Notes under the pieces: generated by a model
Database searches by the model: none
Told to the model about the DNA's origin: nothing
Seen by the model: only the letters and a program-made list of their open reading frames with translations
Shown here: piece after piece, positions 34,701 to 47,049 of the stretch
Layout: every line of letters starts with the position of its first letter
Numbering within the stretch: the stretch's first letter is position 1
Assembly (NCBI GenBank): GCA_010909165.1
Contig: MU008159.1
Span: 1,178,001-1,242,000, forward strand
Reading direction: 5' to 3'
DNA from: Anthoceros angustus
Taxonomy: Eukaryota; Streptophyta; Anthocerotopsida; Anthocerotales; Anthocerotaceae
DNA length: 64,000 nt
Program-made: the position numbers and the translations under genes

Positions 34701-34998
34701 AAGATACTATGTAGAAAGCATCTAAAAAGATGCACATAAAAATTCTGCACTAGAAGATGTGCATGAATTTGTCTTCTGTTGTTTTCTTATTTTTGAAGTC
34801 AAAGAAACAAGAAGATTTTCAAGAAAATAGTTTATGATGTTTTCTTTTAGGAAAAACATATGCAAATTCTGCGATGTCAGACGGTTTTCTAATGCATCTT
34901 CATTGAAATTGCCAATTTAGACAATTCCATGAAAATGCACTAGAACAACCTAATAAAGATTGCATATAGTTTTATAAAGAATTTCTAAAATTTCTAAA

Positions 34999-37900
34999 AT
35001 GCGAGTTACGCATCCTAGAAAACATCAGCACTGGCTTGAAGCCATGGCAAATATCCCAGAGCCTGTAGAGGCTGCTGGGATCGCCTACAATCAGATTCCT
35101 AGGCGTAATAGATATAGAGTCCTAGATAGGCTAACACTAGCCAATCAATTACATGTGCGCATCGAGAATGGAGCCACAGCACGGACTCAACCAGAGAAGA
35201 GCTAAAGGAAGCATTCAACACAATTGTTGAATTGCTATTCCACAGTTTGATCTTACATTCACACTTCCTCCAAGGCGACAACAACAAGCGCTCTGGTACA
35301 ACCACTTGATGGAAATGACCACCGACGGCTTCCTCACAATCACCGCATCACAAATCGTAAACACACTTGTTCAGCGTCTTGAGGCTAATAAGAATGTTGA
35401 AGCGAGATGCAATCAAATTGCTGGCCATATTTCCAGCGATGTTGATCTCCGGGACTTGAAGGAGCGACATTGTTCATATAGATTACAAGCTAGTGATGCT
35501 ATTGAAACCTGAATTGCTTAGTAATCCAAAGATTCGGAAGCATAGCACTGTGTGAGCAAAACTAATCACGAGAGGAAGTTTGACTCACCTAATTCTTGTC
35601 CTTCATGCTCAACTTACGCATACAATAAGTTTGAGATGAGGAGCTCTAGAATTGCTGTAGGGCTGCTTGGGATCAAACCTGCAGCACACAACCAACACCC
35701 ACAAGTTAGTCCTATGGACGCAGATAGTGATCGAGACAGAAACTTTGGAAGGCAGTTTGAGTCAACACACAAACCTAGGATGGGTGACACTTCATCATCC
35801 TCGGCATTGCTAATGATTCCTTCAAGGAGAAGGATAGGTTTAATGGTGACTATGATATTTGGGTAATCCGGATGGAGGTATCCTCGAAGTTAGGAACTTG
35901 AAACATGCAACCGGAAAGATAGAGTATCCGGAGGGTAAGTCGGCGAAGAATGGTTAGCTAAAGATAGCGCAGCCAAATACCTTATACGCAGTGGCCTAAC
36001 ATTTGACATGTTGAGGCAGATTGGTGGGGCAAAAACTTTGGCCGAGATTTGGACCCGTCTCTTTGATATCTATGCAGGATCCAATAAGGTTAGTACAATG
36101 GCAGCAATGCGCAACTTTCAGAACTATAGAATGAAGGATGGAGATTCCGTGGAGAGACATATCAGTACCTTCAGGACCCTCACTTCAAAACTGGAAGGTG
36201 CCTCTAAAATAATCATGACAGAAGAAGAATTGGTCAAGAGACTTCTGCTCTCGCTTCCTGAGTCCTAGTCACATTTCATGACATCACACACTGCTGCACA
36301 AGCCAGGCTACTTGTTAAGGAAACAAGGCATTGAGATGCCGAGATGTCATTCTCGAGCTTGTTAGTACTATGCTTCAAGAGGAGGCTAGCAAGCGCAGAT
36401 TCTGAGGCAAGCAACAGCCTTGTACACATCAAACCGGGACGAGGAGGTGGAAGATTCTCCTCTCGTGGTGGTGGTAGCTCCTCTAGGGAGGTAGCTCGCA
36501 GGAGCTAATCCTTCCAAGAAAAATAAAAATCGGTACTTGCAATTGGTGCAAAATACGGACATTGGGAACGTGATTGTCGAAAGAAACAGTGGAGTACCTG
36601 CAAGGAGGGATCATCGAGTCTGAGACACACGTTGTGGTCAAAAAGCAAAACACTCCATCCTTGTTGTTGGGACCAGGAGTTTGATCTTACATTCACACTT
36701 CCTCCAAGACAAACAACTGGCCTCTGGTACAACCACTTGATGGACCATGACCGCGGCTTCCTCAACGTAGCATCACAAATCAATGTAAACACACTTGTTC
36801 AGCGTCTTGAGGCTAACAACAGGAATGTTGAAACGAGATGCAATCAAATCACTGGCCATATTTCCACAGCCAGTGTTGATCTCCAGGACTTGAAGGAACA
36901 GCTTGTTCATATAGATTACAAGCTTGTGATGCTATTGAAACCTGAATTGCTTAGTAATCCAGCATTCAGAAGCATAGCCTGTAAGCACGTGAGCAAAACT
37001 AATCACGAGAGGAAGTTTGACTCACCTAATTCTTGTCCTTCATGCTCAACTTACGCATACAATAAGTTTGAGATGAGGAGCTCTAGAATTGCTGCGTAGG
37101 GCTTGGGATCAAACCTGCAGCAACACAACCAACACCCGTAAGTTAGTCCTATGGACGCAGCAGATAGTGATCGAGACAGAAACTTTGGAAGACGAGTTTG
37201 AGTCAACACACAAACCTAGGATGGGTGACACTTCATCATCCTCGGCATTGCTAATGATTCCTTCAAGGAGAAGGATAGGTTTAATAATCGACTATGATAT
37301 TTGGGTAATCCGGATGGAGGTATCCTCGAAGTTAGGAACTTGAAACATGCAACCGAAAGATAGAGTATCTGGAGGGTCCTGAAGAATGGTTAGCTAAAGA
37401 TAGCGCAGCCAAATACCTTGATGGCCTAACATCCGACATGTTGAGGCGGTGGTGGGGCAAAAACTTGCCGAGATTTGGACCCGTCTCTCGATCTCTATGC
37501 GATCCAATAAGGTTAGTACAATGGCGCTTCGCAACTGAGAATGAAGGATGGAGATTCCGTGGAGAGACATATCGGTACCTTGGGACCCTCGCTTCAAAAC
37601 TAGAAGGTGCCTCTAAAATAATCATGACGAGAAGAAGAACTGGTCATGAGACTTCTCCTCTCGCTTCGAGTCCTGGTCACATTTCGTGACATCACACACC
37701 TGCACAAGCCAGGCTACATCTTGTTAGCAAGGAAACAAGGCATTGAGATGCCGGAGATGTCATTCTCGAGCTTGTTAGTACTATGCTTCAAGAGGAGGCT
37801 AGCAAGAGCATTCTGAGATGTCTGGGCAAGCAACAGCCTTGTACACATCAAACCGGGACGAGGTGGAAGATTCTCCTCTCGTGGTGGTGGTAGCTCCTCT

Positions 37901-38110
37901 AGGGAGGAGGTAGCTCGCAAGGAGCTAATCCTTCCAAAGAAGAAAAATAAAAATCGGTACTTGCAATTGGTGCAAAATACGGACATTGGGAACGTGATTG
38001 TCGAAAACAGTGGAGTACCTCGCAAGGAGGGATCATCGAGTCGAGACACGTTGTGGTCAAAAAGCAAAACACTCCATCCTTGTTGGGACCGGGAGTTTGC
38101 TAATCCACTC
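34999..38110 (+). pseudogene. Copia gag region, tandemly duplicated
   Basis: Two copies of a 1.43-kb gag segment, 35,244-36,677 and 36,678 to about 38,097, both start AGTTTGATCTTACATTCACA. Each contains a leucine-rich N-terminal part (NTLVQRLEAN), a WVIRMEV-type block and the copia gag (UBN2-like) core. The core is best preserved in copy 1 at 36,008-36,268 (LAEIWTRLFDIYAGSNKVST, then FRTLTSKLEGASKII). Each also has an Arg/Gly-rich tail and a zinc knuckle (C-N-W-C...H...C, about 36,538-36,590 and 37,962-38,006) with an extra base breaking the frame. Both copies have many short deletions at different places, so neither encodes a full gag. Confidence 0.85.
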
Positions 38111-38515
38111 TTGCTCCCTATGTTTATGCCAAAGCACATTTAAAACCCACATCCGAGTGGTACTTAGATCAGAAGCTCATATCCGCTTTGGATGAAACTC
38201 ATTTACAACATACTGGTCGTGAATGATCGTATGTTTACCTTGGAGATGATAGGTCTTTGGTATCTCCGGTGGTAGTACGATGACTTGCGGTTTCTTGAGT
38301 CACCCGACCGCAAGGTGTTTATTACGTGCGACATGACCAAATCTCATTTCGGTTAGAAAAGCGAATCGAGAAAAATAATTGCCATATCCTATTTACTAGA
38401 GCAGTTGTCAAGTCATAGATGCATTTGACCACGAAGGTACTTGCCTATGGGTCTTGACCATGATCTTTCGTCTCCATTTGCATAGTGGAGTAGTCGAGTC
38501 TCACCTTACAGGGGC

Positions 38516-39360
38516 GTGTCCATCACACGGATAGCAAAATCTAAGTTGTGGCATGCCCGCCTTGGTCATCCTCACATGGCAAAACTTCAGAAGTTGGCTG
38601 TGAGTGACCTTTACCAGGATGGACAAATAGGCCCTTTGACCGCTATCCCACTTTGTGAAGCTTGTGTGCTTTCGAAAAGGCACCAAGCAGCCTTTAAGAA
38701 TAAGGCCCCTCACCGAGCCAATGATCTCCTAGAACTTGTGCACACTGATATTTGTGGACCCTTGTCACAGGATTCCATCGGTGGTGGCAAGTACTTCCTA
38801 ACATTCACAGATGACAAAAGCAGATTTGTCACTTCATACATACTGAAGAACAAGAGTGAATGTTTCTCCTACTTCAAGGAATACATAAAATTTGCTGAAC
38901 GCTGGACAGGGAAGCAGCTTAAAACTCTTAGGTCAGACAATGGTGGTGAATTTACCTCTAACGAATTCCGTCCTCAGAAGACGAGGGAATTGGTCGACAA
39001 CTTACGGTTGTCTACACCAAGCAGAATGGAGTGGCGGAGCGTCTTAACCTTACCTTCGAAATGATTTCCTCCTTGCTTCATGATGCTCATTGCCCGCCAT
39101 ATTGGGCGGAAGCACTTATGACTTCCACTTACCTCCGTTACCTACTAACAGTTACCTACTGGGCAGACACCCTATGAGGCATTCACGGTGAAACCATCTC
39201 TTGACATTTGAGATTTTCGTTGCCCCTTGCTTTCATACCTAGAGACAAGCGGAAGAAACTTGCAGATAAGGCAAGGAAACTTCTTATGCTTGGTTACACA
39301 GAGGGCATCAAAGCATACAAATTGTATGATGTCCCCACAAACACGATGGTTTATGCTCAA
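38516..39360 (+). pseudogene. Copia pre-integrase and integrase domain
   Basis: An open frame of 182 codons (38,516-39,064) has the pre-integrase zinc motif (LWHARLGHPHMAKLQKL, then CEACVLSKRH). The integrase core follows with the first two catalytic Asp residues (LELVHTDICGP and LKTLRSDNGGEF). The frame is lost after EFTSNEF, but C-terminal integrase sequence (KKLADKARKLLMLGYTEGIK) continues in other frames to about 39,360. A protease remnant with a broken WYLD-S-G-A motif lies upstream near 38,157-38,180. Integrase inserts the cDNA into the host genome. Confidence 0.88.
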
Positions 39361-39829
39361 GTGTTACCTTTGATGAGGCCGCACTTGGGCTTGGTGGGAG
39401 CACAAACACATCCTACACTTTTGATGACACCGAGGACAACATAGCTCTCTCATTTTGATCTTTCGATCATGGCACTCGAGCTCCGCACTTGCGGACACCC
39501 TGCAGTGGGGAACATGTAGAGGCGAGTTAGACAATGAACCTCCACGCTATGCGAGCGACCACAAATGCGGGATCCGATATTACCCATCCTGCTGAGGCGA
39601 TCATAATCGCGATTGATCTTTGGCGAAGTTGATACTCTGAAGAACGAAGAACGAACCCCCCAGCCGCTGCCAACCCTTTGATATCCCACTCGTGAAAGGA
39701 GACCTCCGATTATTCTGATTACGATTTTCGAGCTTCCTCCGCTCATGACGACTCATGCGACCACCTCTCTCGACCCATAGAACCACGGTCCTATGTGGAA
39801 GCATTGAGTAGACGACCACAAGGAGTGGG

Positions 39830-41250
39830 AGAAGGCTATCTGATCAGTATGATTCAACGATAGAAAAGCGGCACATGGGAGATAGCAAAGTTACCTCCGC
39901 GGAAAAATGGTGTCCTGTAAGTGGGTATTCAAACTAAAAATTAAAGTCGATGGTACCTTTGATAGGTATAAAGCAAGGCTAGTAGCAAGAGGTTTCTCAC
40001 AAGTCCACTGGACTTGATTATCTTGAGACCTTTGCCCAGTGAAGCTAGCCACACTTCGTATCATCCTCGCAATATCAACACATCACAATTATGAATTACG
40101 GATGTATGATGTAAAGACACTTTCTTACGGAAAGCTTGATACAAATATACATGCAACAACCTCCGGTGTATGAGGTTAAGGGCAAAGAGGACCATGTGTG
40201 CGAGGCTAATTAAGTGCTATGGTCTCAAGCAATCAACAATGAAATGGAGCAGTGGATTGAACTTCTAGCTTTAGGTTTCATTAAAAGCACAGCGCAGCGC
40301 CTTTATATTTACAAGAAAGGCGATGTAGTTTGTTACTGGCCGTGTCGTTGATGATTTGATCTGTCAAGCAACAGCATTTATTACAATGATCACGAGATAG
40401 GCTTGCAAGGAGATTTAAAATGTCAAGTCTTGGACCTCTACAAATGTCTCGGCATCCTCATACGGAGGGGGCAGGCAAGCGAGTTATGACATTAACTCAA
40501 CCAAGGTATCGCTTGATAGTGCGAACAACTCGGTCTCAAGGGCCGCTATACTGCTCTGCGCAGAAACTCGATGAGTATGTCACCGTCTACAAGAAGAAAA
40601 GAATCGATGGTTGGTATTCCTTACGGCAAGGGGTAGGCAAGCTTATCTGCGTCCAACACGAGGTTGGACATTGCCTTCACAACTAGTGCATTATCGCGGT
40701 TCTGGAAAATCAGTCAAAACCTTTGGACAAGCCTTAAGCGGGCCTTTAGATATCTCAAGGCACGCCTAACTTGGGCATTCGATACACACGAAAGGAAAGC
40801 CATTAGACCTTGAAGTCTTCAGATTCAGATTATGCAGGGGATGTTGATAGCAGGAAGTGCGTTTCTGGCTATGTCATCTCCATCGCAGGTGGACCAGTTT
40901 GTTGGTCCGATAAAAGCAGCCAGTTGCCCTATCATCCACGAATCTGAGGTTTTAACTGCAAAGAGATTGTGTGGTGTAATTTGTTGTTTGAGGATCTCGG
41001 GATTCCTATTCCTACATGCACGACAATCCATACAGACAATCAAGGCTCCATGGCTAAGAATCGATTTTCCACTCACGCACAAGCGTGGAAGTGGAATATC
41101 ACTATATCCGAGGGTTAGTGGCGGTGGTAAGATAGAGTTGCGGTATGTGCCAACACAGACAATCCTTGGATATACTTACCAAGGCACTAAGCGAGCGCAC
41201 TTCAAACACATGAAAGTCTTGGGCTGGGAGATTCACGAGAATCTCTAGCC
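39830..41250 (+). pseudogene. Copia reverse transcriptase and RNase H, heavily frame-shifted
   Basis: Reverse transcriptase blocks are seen in changing frames: SGTWEIAKLPP, SCKWVFKLKIKVDGTFDRYK and ARLVARGFSQ (39,870-40,010), then LATLRIILAISTHHNYELR (40,040-40,100) and YMQQPPVYEVKGKEDHVC. RNase H blocks follow (40,830-41,230): SRKCVSGYVISIAGGPVCW-like, EDLGIPIPTCT, NQGSMAKN and IELRYVPTQTIL. Order and content match plant copia pol. Part of the reverse transcriptase with its catalytic Asp pair appears deleted. Non-coding remnant sequence runs from 41,250 to the polypurine tract. Confidence 0.8.
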
Positions 41251-42363
41251 ACTACTTCTTCTAACTTTCTCAGGCTAGTAGCCTGAGTCATAGCTGTCAG
41301 AAGGTTCATCAAAGCTTATTTCTTTTCCAGACTTCATGGAAAAGGATGTAGAAGCATCCTCATTAGCTTCAGGGTTTGAGTCAGGCTCTCAGGGCGAAGA
41401 GAAGCTTTCATCAGATCGAGGAGAATTGCGTCTTTTGCGTTCCTCGTAGGAGATTCTCTCTTCAGTCTCTAAGTCTGCCTCTCTCTCGATTCTGTGGTTT
41501 GACCCTGTTCACATCCAGTGGGAGACAGTGTCAGGAGATGAACAAGACAGCGAGCAATTTCTAAACATATTAAGCAACAGGTTGCCAGTTTCAGAGACGT
41601 ACTGTATATGCTTACAACATGCCCTGGATAGTGAGAACATAGGCGCACCGAAACCCTCCTCATGATTACCTTGACGCCGTTGAGATATATCCTATACCAC
41701 ACAGGGGTACGAGGATGTTCGATGTAGCCAATACTGACAATCTTGGTTTCACTATCAATGTCATGAGGCCGAGGGAAACACAAGGGTAATGATGGCTGCG
41801 ACTCGTCATCGAGTAAGCATACTCGGCCCGAGGATACTTTCTCACGTCTTTAGCACTTGGAGTGTTTGTCACGTCCTTGATGCGAGGTGCCACCCATGTC
41901 GCGAGATGGCACGAATCGTGATGCGACTTGATCGTTGTAGCCTCTGTTTGCCGAAATTCTTTGGTAGTACCAGGCGTCCTTTCTGCGTGATGGCTCCGTT
42001 GCGGCGTTTTGCACCGGACTTTGAACTTTGGCGGTTCTGGGTGCGAACGCCTGGGCAGCGGGCAGCGCTTGGGAGGCGATCTCGGGCGAAGGGAAGACAT
42101 GGCGAGCACGGCAATCTTACGCTCCGGATGCTCAGCAGAACAAAAGGCTGAGAAAATACATCGGGGTTATGGCGAGATGTACCTCATCTCGGTGGCTTCC
42201 TGCTTATCTTGCATATGGAGTTGATTGGCGGAAGATTGAGCGTAAAAGTGTCGCGAAAGATCGCCGCGTTTGGGTGATACCGCCTCAGATCTCACGGGTA
42301 GCACACGAGTGAGACCGTGATTCGAGATAATGTCTAGGTCATGATCTACTCAACAAGTGGGAG

Positions 42364-42609
42364 TATTGGTATTATGTTGATATCATGACTATAGGTCTAA
42401 GGATAGTTACGATAAATAATCCTTAGTATGATGTTGAGTTAGGTAGATATCTTTTCGTTAGGGTTACGACTTTTCGTGAATAGACACATCGTTTAGATTA
42501 AGTTTAAGTTACCTTTTCGCATAAGCACTTCAGACTCTTTTCTTGATTCTCAATTAATGTGTAATTACTTAATGTTGTAATTAATCTACATAATCCATAT
42601 AAATTGTCA
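42364..42609 (+). repeat. 3' LTR of copia element 1
   Basis: 246 bases, one substitution from the 5' LTR, preceded by the polypurine tract at 42,354-42,363. Confidence 0.93.
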
Positions 42610-44736
42610 CCCAGGACGTCGTGCGCATCCTCCACCATTTCCATCTCATTTGGGCCCACAGATTGGGGTCTCTCAATCGCCGGACATCCGGTGAGCTTCT
42701 TGAGACTCGGCGATGTGCGAGCGTCCGGCGCATTCTTCCAATTCCTTCTATGTTTTCACTCTAACAATGGAGATCCGGGGTTGTGTACTCAAAGTGCACC
42801 GGGCGTCCGGTAGCTACTTTTTAGAGTCGTAGTTTGGTCCTCTCGAGATGGCCATGATCAAGCTATCGGTTAATGTTCTCTCACAATTGCGGACGTCCGT
42901 GCGGTTGCTCTTCGGACTTCGGTGCTACTTTGCGTGTTGGTTGTGGGACGTCCGTGGGTTTCTGGACTAATTTTGTTTGGTTTGCCTCTTTGTTCACCTG
43001 CTAGGAAGTACTATCGCTGCGAAGAGGTGTTTAGGATTCCTAGCACCTATTAAAATCCTTGAAATCCGTTCCTTGTGAAGGTGAAATCCATGAACCTTCT
43101 TGGCTTCAACCACAGTAGCGTAAGTATTCACGAGAAAATAACATGGTCAATGTCTTTCGTACATGTCTAAAAGTGGTTTTGCTAAAGATGATGCATTTTG
43201 GCCCGTTTTCGAGGTCATTTTTGGTCTTTAGGGACCCAAACCCCTTTAATGGAGAATAACCCCTATCTTTGAGAGCCATTTGTTCGAGGACTTTCATGCA
43301 TCTTTGTCTTCAAGTTGTTGTTCCAGTACGCAGGCTGATGATGCCACAAACACTTCCATACCTCAGCGGTATACTAAGCTCCTTTGTGTCAATGACCAAG
43401 TTTGCTCTAACCATGTTGTCTTCCTTGAATTCCTGCGGGCCTTATTTGTTTGGCTGTGAGGCCAGGCTACTTCCACCTACTCGAGACAGCATTTCATCTC
43501 TCACTTCTCAAAGATTTCATCCACGTACTTCCCTCCTCATCAACCTTACATAACCTGATAATCCGTGTCCGGTTGTCCACGAGGCGGTGATAAGCGACCT
43601 TAGGTCCATGCCGTTGCATCCCACTTAGGAACCACCTTGTAGGGCTTATATCTCAACTTCAGGTCTAAACTTGACCCCGGTATCAATGCTTTGGCCTTCA
43701 TCTGGATTACGATGTACCTCGGGTCCGCACGCTTTGGTGCGACATAGAAAAAGCTGGTTGTGTCATTTGGTCACATGGACCACCTGACCTGCGAAATTCA
43801 AAATTACACGGAAGGAACCTCGCGGGAACATAAAAATGTGCGCTCAGCGTGTTTTCCTGCTCTTGTGAAGACCATGAACCGATCGTGCATAACCAAGCGG
43901 ACTTCCTTCGCCCATTATACGCTATCCCGTTGATGTCACTTGTGGACACGGTGGGTCTTGCTTTGGGATGCATTCATGGCATATGTTCTTTGAATTGATG
44001 TGAAAAGCTTGCATTCTGCGGTGTGGAGCGTACATCGCGATCTGGGTGCAAATGCACGGAGGAGGCGGGCGGTGCAGCGCGATCGTTGTGTGGCAAGGTT
44101 TCCGGCATGGATTGTCGGTATCGCCGATTGTGCGAGGAATAGCCGACTTGTAATGATGGAAGTTTCTCAAGCTGATTGGGGTGGTTACGCCCATGATGGC
44201 CCGCTCTCCTTGTAGTCAGCAGCGGTATTGGGGTGAAGGCGTCTGCGGCGGAGGCGGGCTTTGGCGAGCAGGCGCCAAAGCAGAGGAATGAACCGGTGGA
44301 CATAGTAGGCAGTGCGGCGGCAACATCGACCTCCACCTCCACAAGCCCAGTGCGTGTGCGGCGCGATGCAGCGTTATTTCAAGGTCGTTGGGGTTGATAC
44401 TGCACAATCTCGCGCCGCCAGCAACTAGCAAGGGGCTTGGAGCAATTCTTGCGGATGACAAGTGAGTTCTCGGTCTGATGTCGTGAGATCTATAGTACTT
44501 TTGAAGAGCTTCCTCTTGAAGGACTTCGTACTCCCGAGCGGCGGGAAAGATGAAGAGTTGTTCTTGTTCTCATGAGGAATATGAGCCGGCATGTAAAATT
44601 TGAAGGATGTTGGTCGGCGATCACTGCGAGGCAATATGCTCTGGAATATCATTTTGTCAGATCGGATGACCATCGATTCCCAACAGCCAAGCACATTGGT
44701 GTGAGTCGGAGCGGATCCGATCTGCAGATGTGCGGG
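42610..44736. other. Unassigned DNA between copia 1 and the tandem array
   Basis: No recognised gene. Between 42,680 and 42,960 the string GTCCG recurs in contexts such as GCGTCCGGCGC, GCGTCCGGTAGC and GACGTCCGTG; one copy resembles the palindrome near 33,131. A 94-codon + frame at 43,269-43,553 and a 122-codon - frame at 43,974-44,342 show no known domain. Confidence 0.4.
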
Positions 44737-46030
44737 GGGGGAAGGATTAGCCGGGGCCAAGGTATGTGGTGCGGGTCGGAAGGAAGCTTAGATGCGATGT
44801 GATCTCGGATGATGTGAAAAGCCGACGTTACGCAGTGCAGGAGCTCGCCTCTCGACCTTCCTCCAACACAAAGGACACCAAGCGCCTACGTCTTAGGACC
44901 AAACACTTTTGACCGGCACATCATCCACTTCTTGGATACTTCACGAATTGAGATGAATGTCATGCTGGATTCCATGCTTGTGTTGTGAGTGCGAACCTTC
45001 ATCATGCTAGTCCCTCACCTTCCATGCTTGTTTGTACTTCACGGTGTCGTTATATGTTAGCACTACCTTCAATTCTATGTTTGACTCTTGGGCATGATGG
45101 TATTGGGAATTAAGGTGTTCACGTAGGCTTCTCGTATGCATCACGGTGTTGTGATTTGACCGGTGATATGGGGTGGGAAGGATTGTCGGGGCCAAGGTAT
45201 GTGCGGGTCGGAAGGAAGCTTAGTCGATGTGATCTCGGATGATGTGAAAAGCCGGCGTTACGCAGTGCAGGAGCTCGCCTCTCGACCTTCCTCCAACACA
45301 AAGGACACCAAGCGCCTACGTCTTAGGACCAAACACTTTTGACCGGCACATCATCCACTTCTTGGATACTTCACGAATTGAGATGAATGTCATGCTGGAT
45401 TCCATGCTTGTGTTGTGAGTGCGAACCTTCATCATGCTAGTCCCTCACCTTCCATGCTTGTTTGTACTTCACGGTGTCGTTATATGTTAGCACTACCTTC
45501 AATTCTATGTTTGACTCTTGGGCATGATGGTATTGGGAATTAAGGTGTTCACGTAGGCTTCTCGTATGCATCACGGTGTTGTGATTTGACCGGTGATATG
45601 GGGTGGGAAGGATTGTCGGGGCCAAGGTATGTGCGGGTCGGAAGGAAGCTTAGTCGATGTGATCTCGGATGATGTGAAAGCCGGCGTTACGCAGTGCAGG
45701 AGCTCGCCTCTCGACCTTCCTCCAACACAAAGGACACCAAGCGCCTCGTCTGGGACCAAACACTTTTGACCACATCATCCACTTCTTGGATACTTCACGG
45801 TGAGATGAATATCATGGCTGGATTCCATGCTTGTGTTGTGAGTGCGAACCTTCATACATGCTAGTCCCTCACCTTCCATGCTTGTTTGTACTTCACGGTG
45901 TCGTTATATGTTAGCACTACCTTCAAATTACGTGTTTGACTCTTGGGCATGATGGTATTGGGGTCGATGAGGTGTTCACGTAGGCTTCTATGCATCTTGG
46001 TGTTGTGATTTAGGGACCCGGTGATATGGG
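44737..46030. repeat. Tandem array, 430-bp unit, three copies
   Basis: Units at about 44,737-45,167, 45,168-45,599 and 45,600-46,030. Each begins GGAAGGATTRKCCGGGGCCA or similar and ends GTGATTTGACCGGTGATATG. Copies 1 and 2 are almost identical across their last 350 bases. Copy 3 differs by many 1-4 base losses or gains (for example GCGCCTACGTCTTAGGACC versus GCGCCTCGTCTGGGACC). A 62-codon - strand frame repeats with each unit but has no coding features. Confidence 0.9.
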
Positions 46031-46098
46031 GTGGACAGTTGTGTTGTTGGAAGGGCTATGTGATGCCTGTGTGGCCTTGTGATGGTTTGGGTGATTGG

Positions 46099-46284
46099 TG
46101 TGGAGATACCTCATGCATCTAGCAAGAAAGGCCGACATGCGGAGGCATGCGAGCAATGGAAATAAAACGATGTGTATTTAATAATGAGCAGAAAAATGTT
46201 ATATACAAAAGTAGCCTAATAACCCTAAATAGCATAACCTAAAAGTAAGTGGGATATTTAACCGTCGTGGTTATTAATCCAACA
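46099..46284 (-). repeat. 3' LTR of copia element 2
   Basis: 186 bases, TGTTGGATTAATAACC at its 5' end on the - strand, ending GGTATCTCCACA. Compared with the other LTR it has one extra G (GCGGAGG) and lacks one G (AAAACG). Preceded by target duplication ATTGG on the left. Confidence 0.93.
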
Positions 46285-47049
46285 CTCCACTTAACCTCGA
46301 CGGGTTAAAACCAGTATAAAGTCCACCAAAATAAGTTCTGGTCAGCACCCCATCCGGGTACTGATCGGCACCCTTTAACTGCAGAGTTTCGATATGAAGC
46401 CCGCTACAAGCCACGCTCCCGCTTTTCCTTGCACTATGTCTACCAAAATACACCATTTATAACAAAGCCATTGCGAGATTCAGATAAACACGGCATAAAC
46501 ACGGCTCCAGCACTGTTATTACCAAAGTTGCGATCTTCACATCGCTGGTGGCGCCGCGACCTGAATTTCTTCACAAACATGGTGCAACTTGAAAGCGGCG
46601 GGTTTTCTAGCCAAGGGCACTCACAGTGTGATCTCGTGAAAAATCTCAAGGCTCCTGCAAATCTGCAGTACCAGAAAAAGTCTGGCCAACCACGGCGCAC
46701 GGTAGCCGGACTTAGCTAGGGCTGATGGCAAGTGCAAGGGCTATTCGAGGTTCTTTGGAAGAGGCGAGGGCTCGTCTTCGAACTCATCTTGCAAGTGGAG
46801 ACACGGGTGGAGGAAAGGGAAGATGATAGGCGGTGTGGAGGTATAGAGAAATGTTGAGGGAACTCAAACTCGGGGCCTATACACACGAGGCAGAACGAAG
46901 GACATTAAGGTGAGGAGTCTCGTGATAGCAATCTCCATGTCACAGGATTAGGTAATTGTGAGGCTTCATCCGATGAAAAACATGGAGGTGATGGTGACTA
47001 ACCTAAGATGGTGCTCCCACTGCAGTGAACAAGACAACCAAGGCGAAAA

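Larger units (their letters stand above)
34443..42609 (+). mobile_element. Ty1/copia LTR retrotransposon 1 (decayed body, near-identical LTRs)
   Basis: Two 246-base LTRs (34,443-34,688 and 42,364-42,609) differ at one base. The first is followed directly by a tRNA-iMet primer-binding site (34,689-34,700, TGGTATCAGAGC). The second is preceded by a polypurine tract (CAAGTGGGAG, 42,354-42,363). Between them lie gag (twice), a protease remnant, integrase, reverse transcriptase and RNase H in the copia order, all on the + strand with many frame changes. The ends are TATTGG...TTGTCA rather than TG...CA, and the flanks (CGCCG and CCCAG) show no target duplication. Confidence 0.92.

Noticed and set aside
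44737-46030. CRISPR-like array
   Set aside because: Units are 430 bases with no short repeat-spacer pattern, and the genome is eukaryotic.
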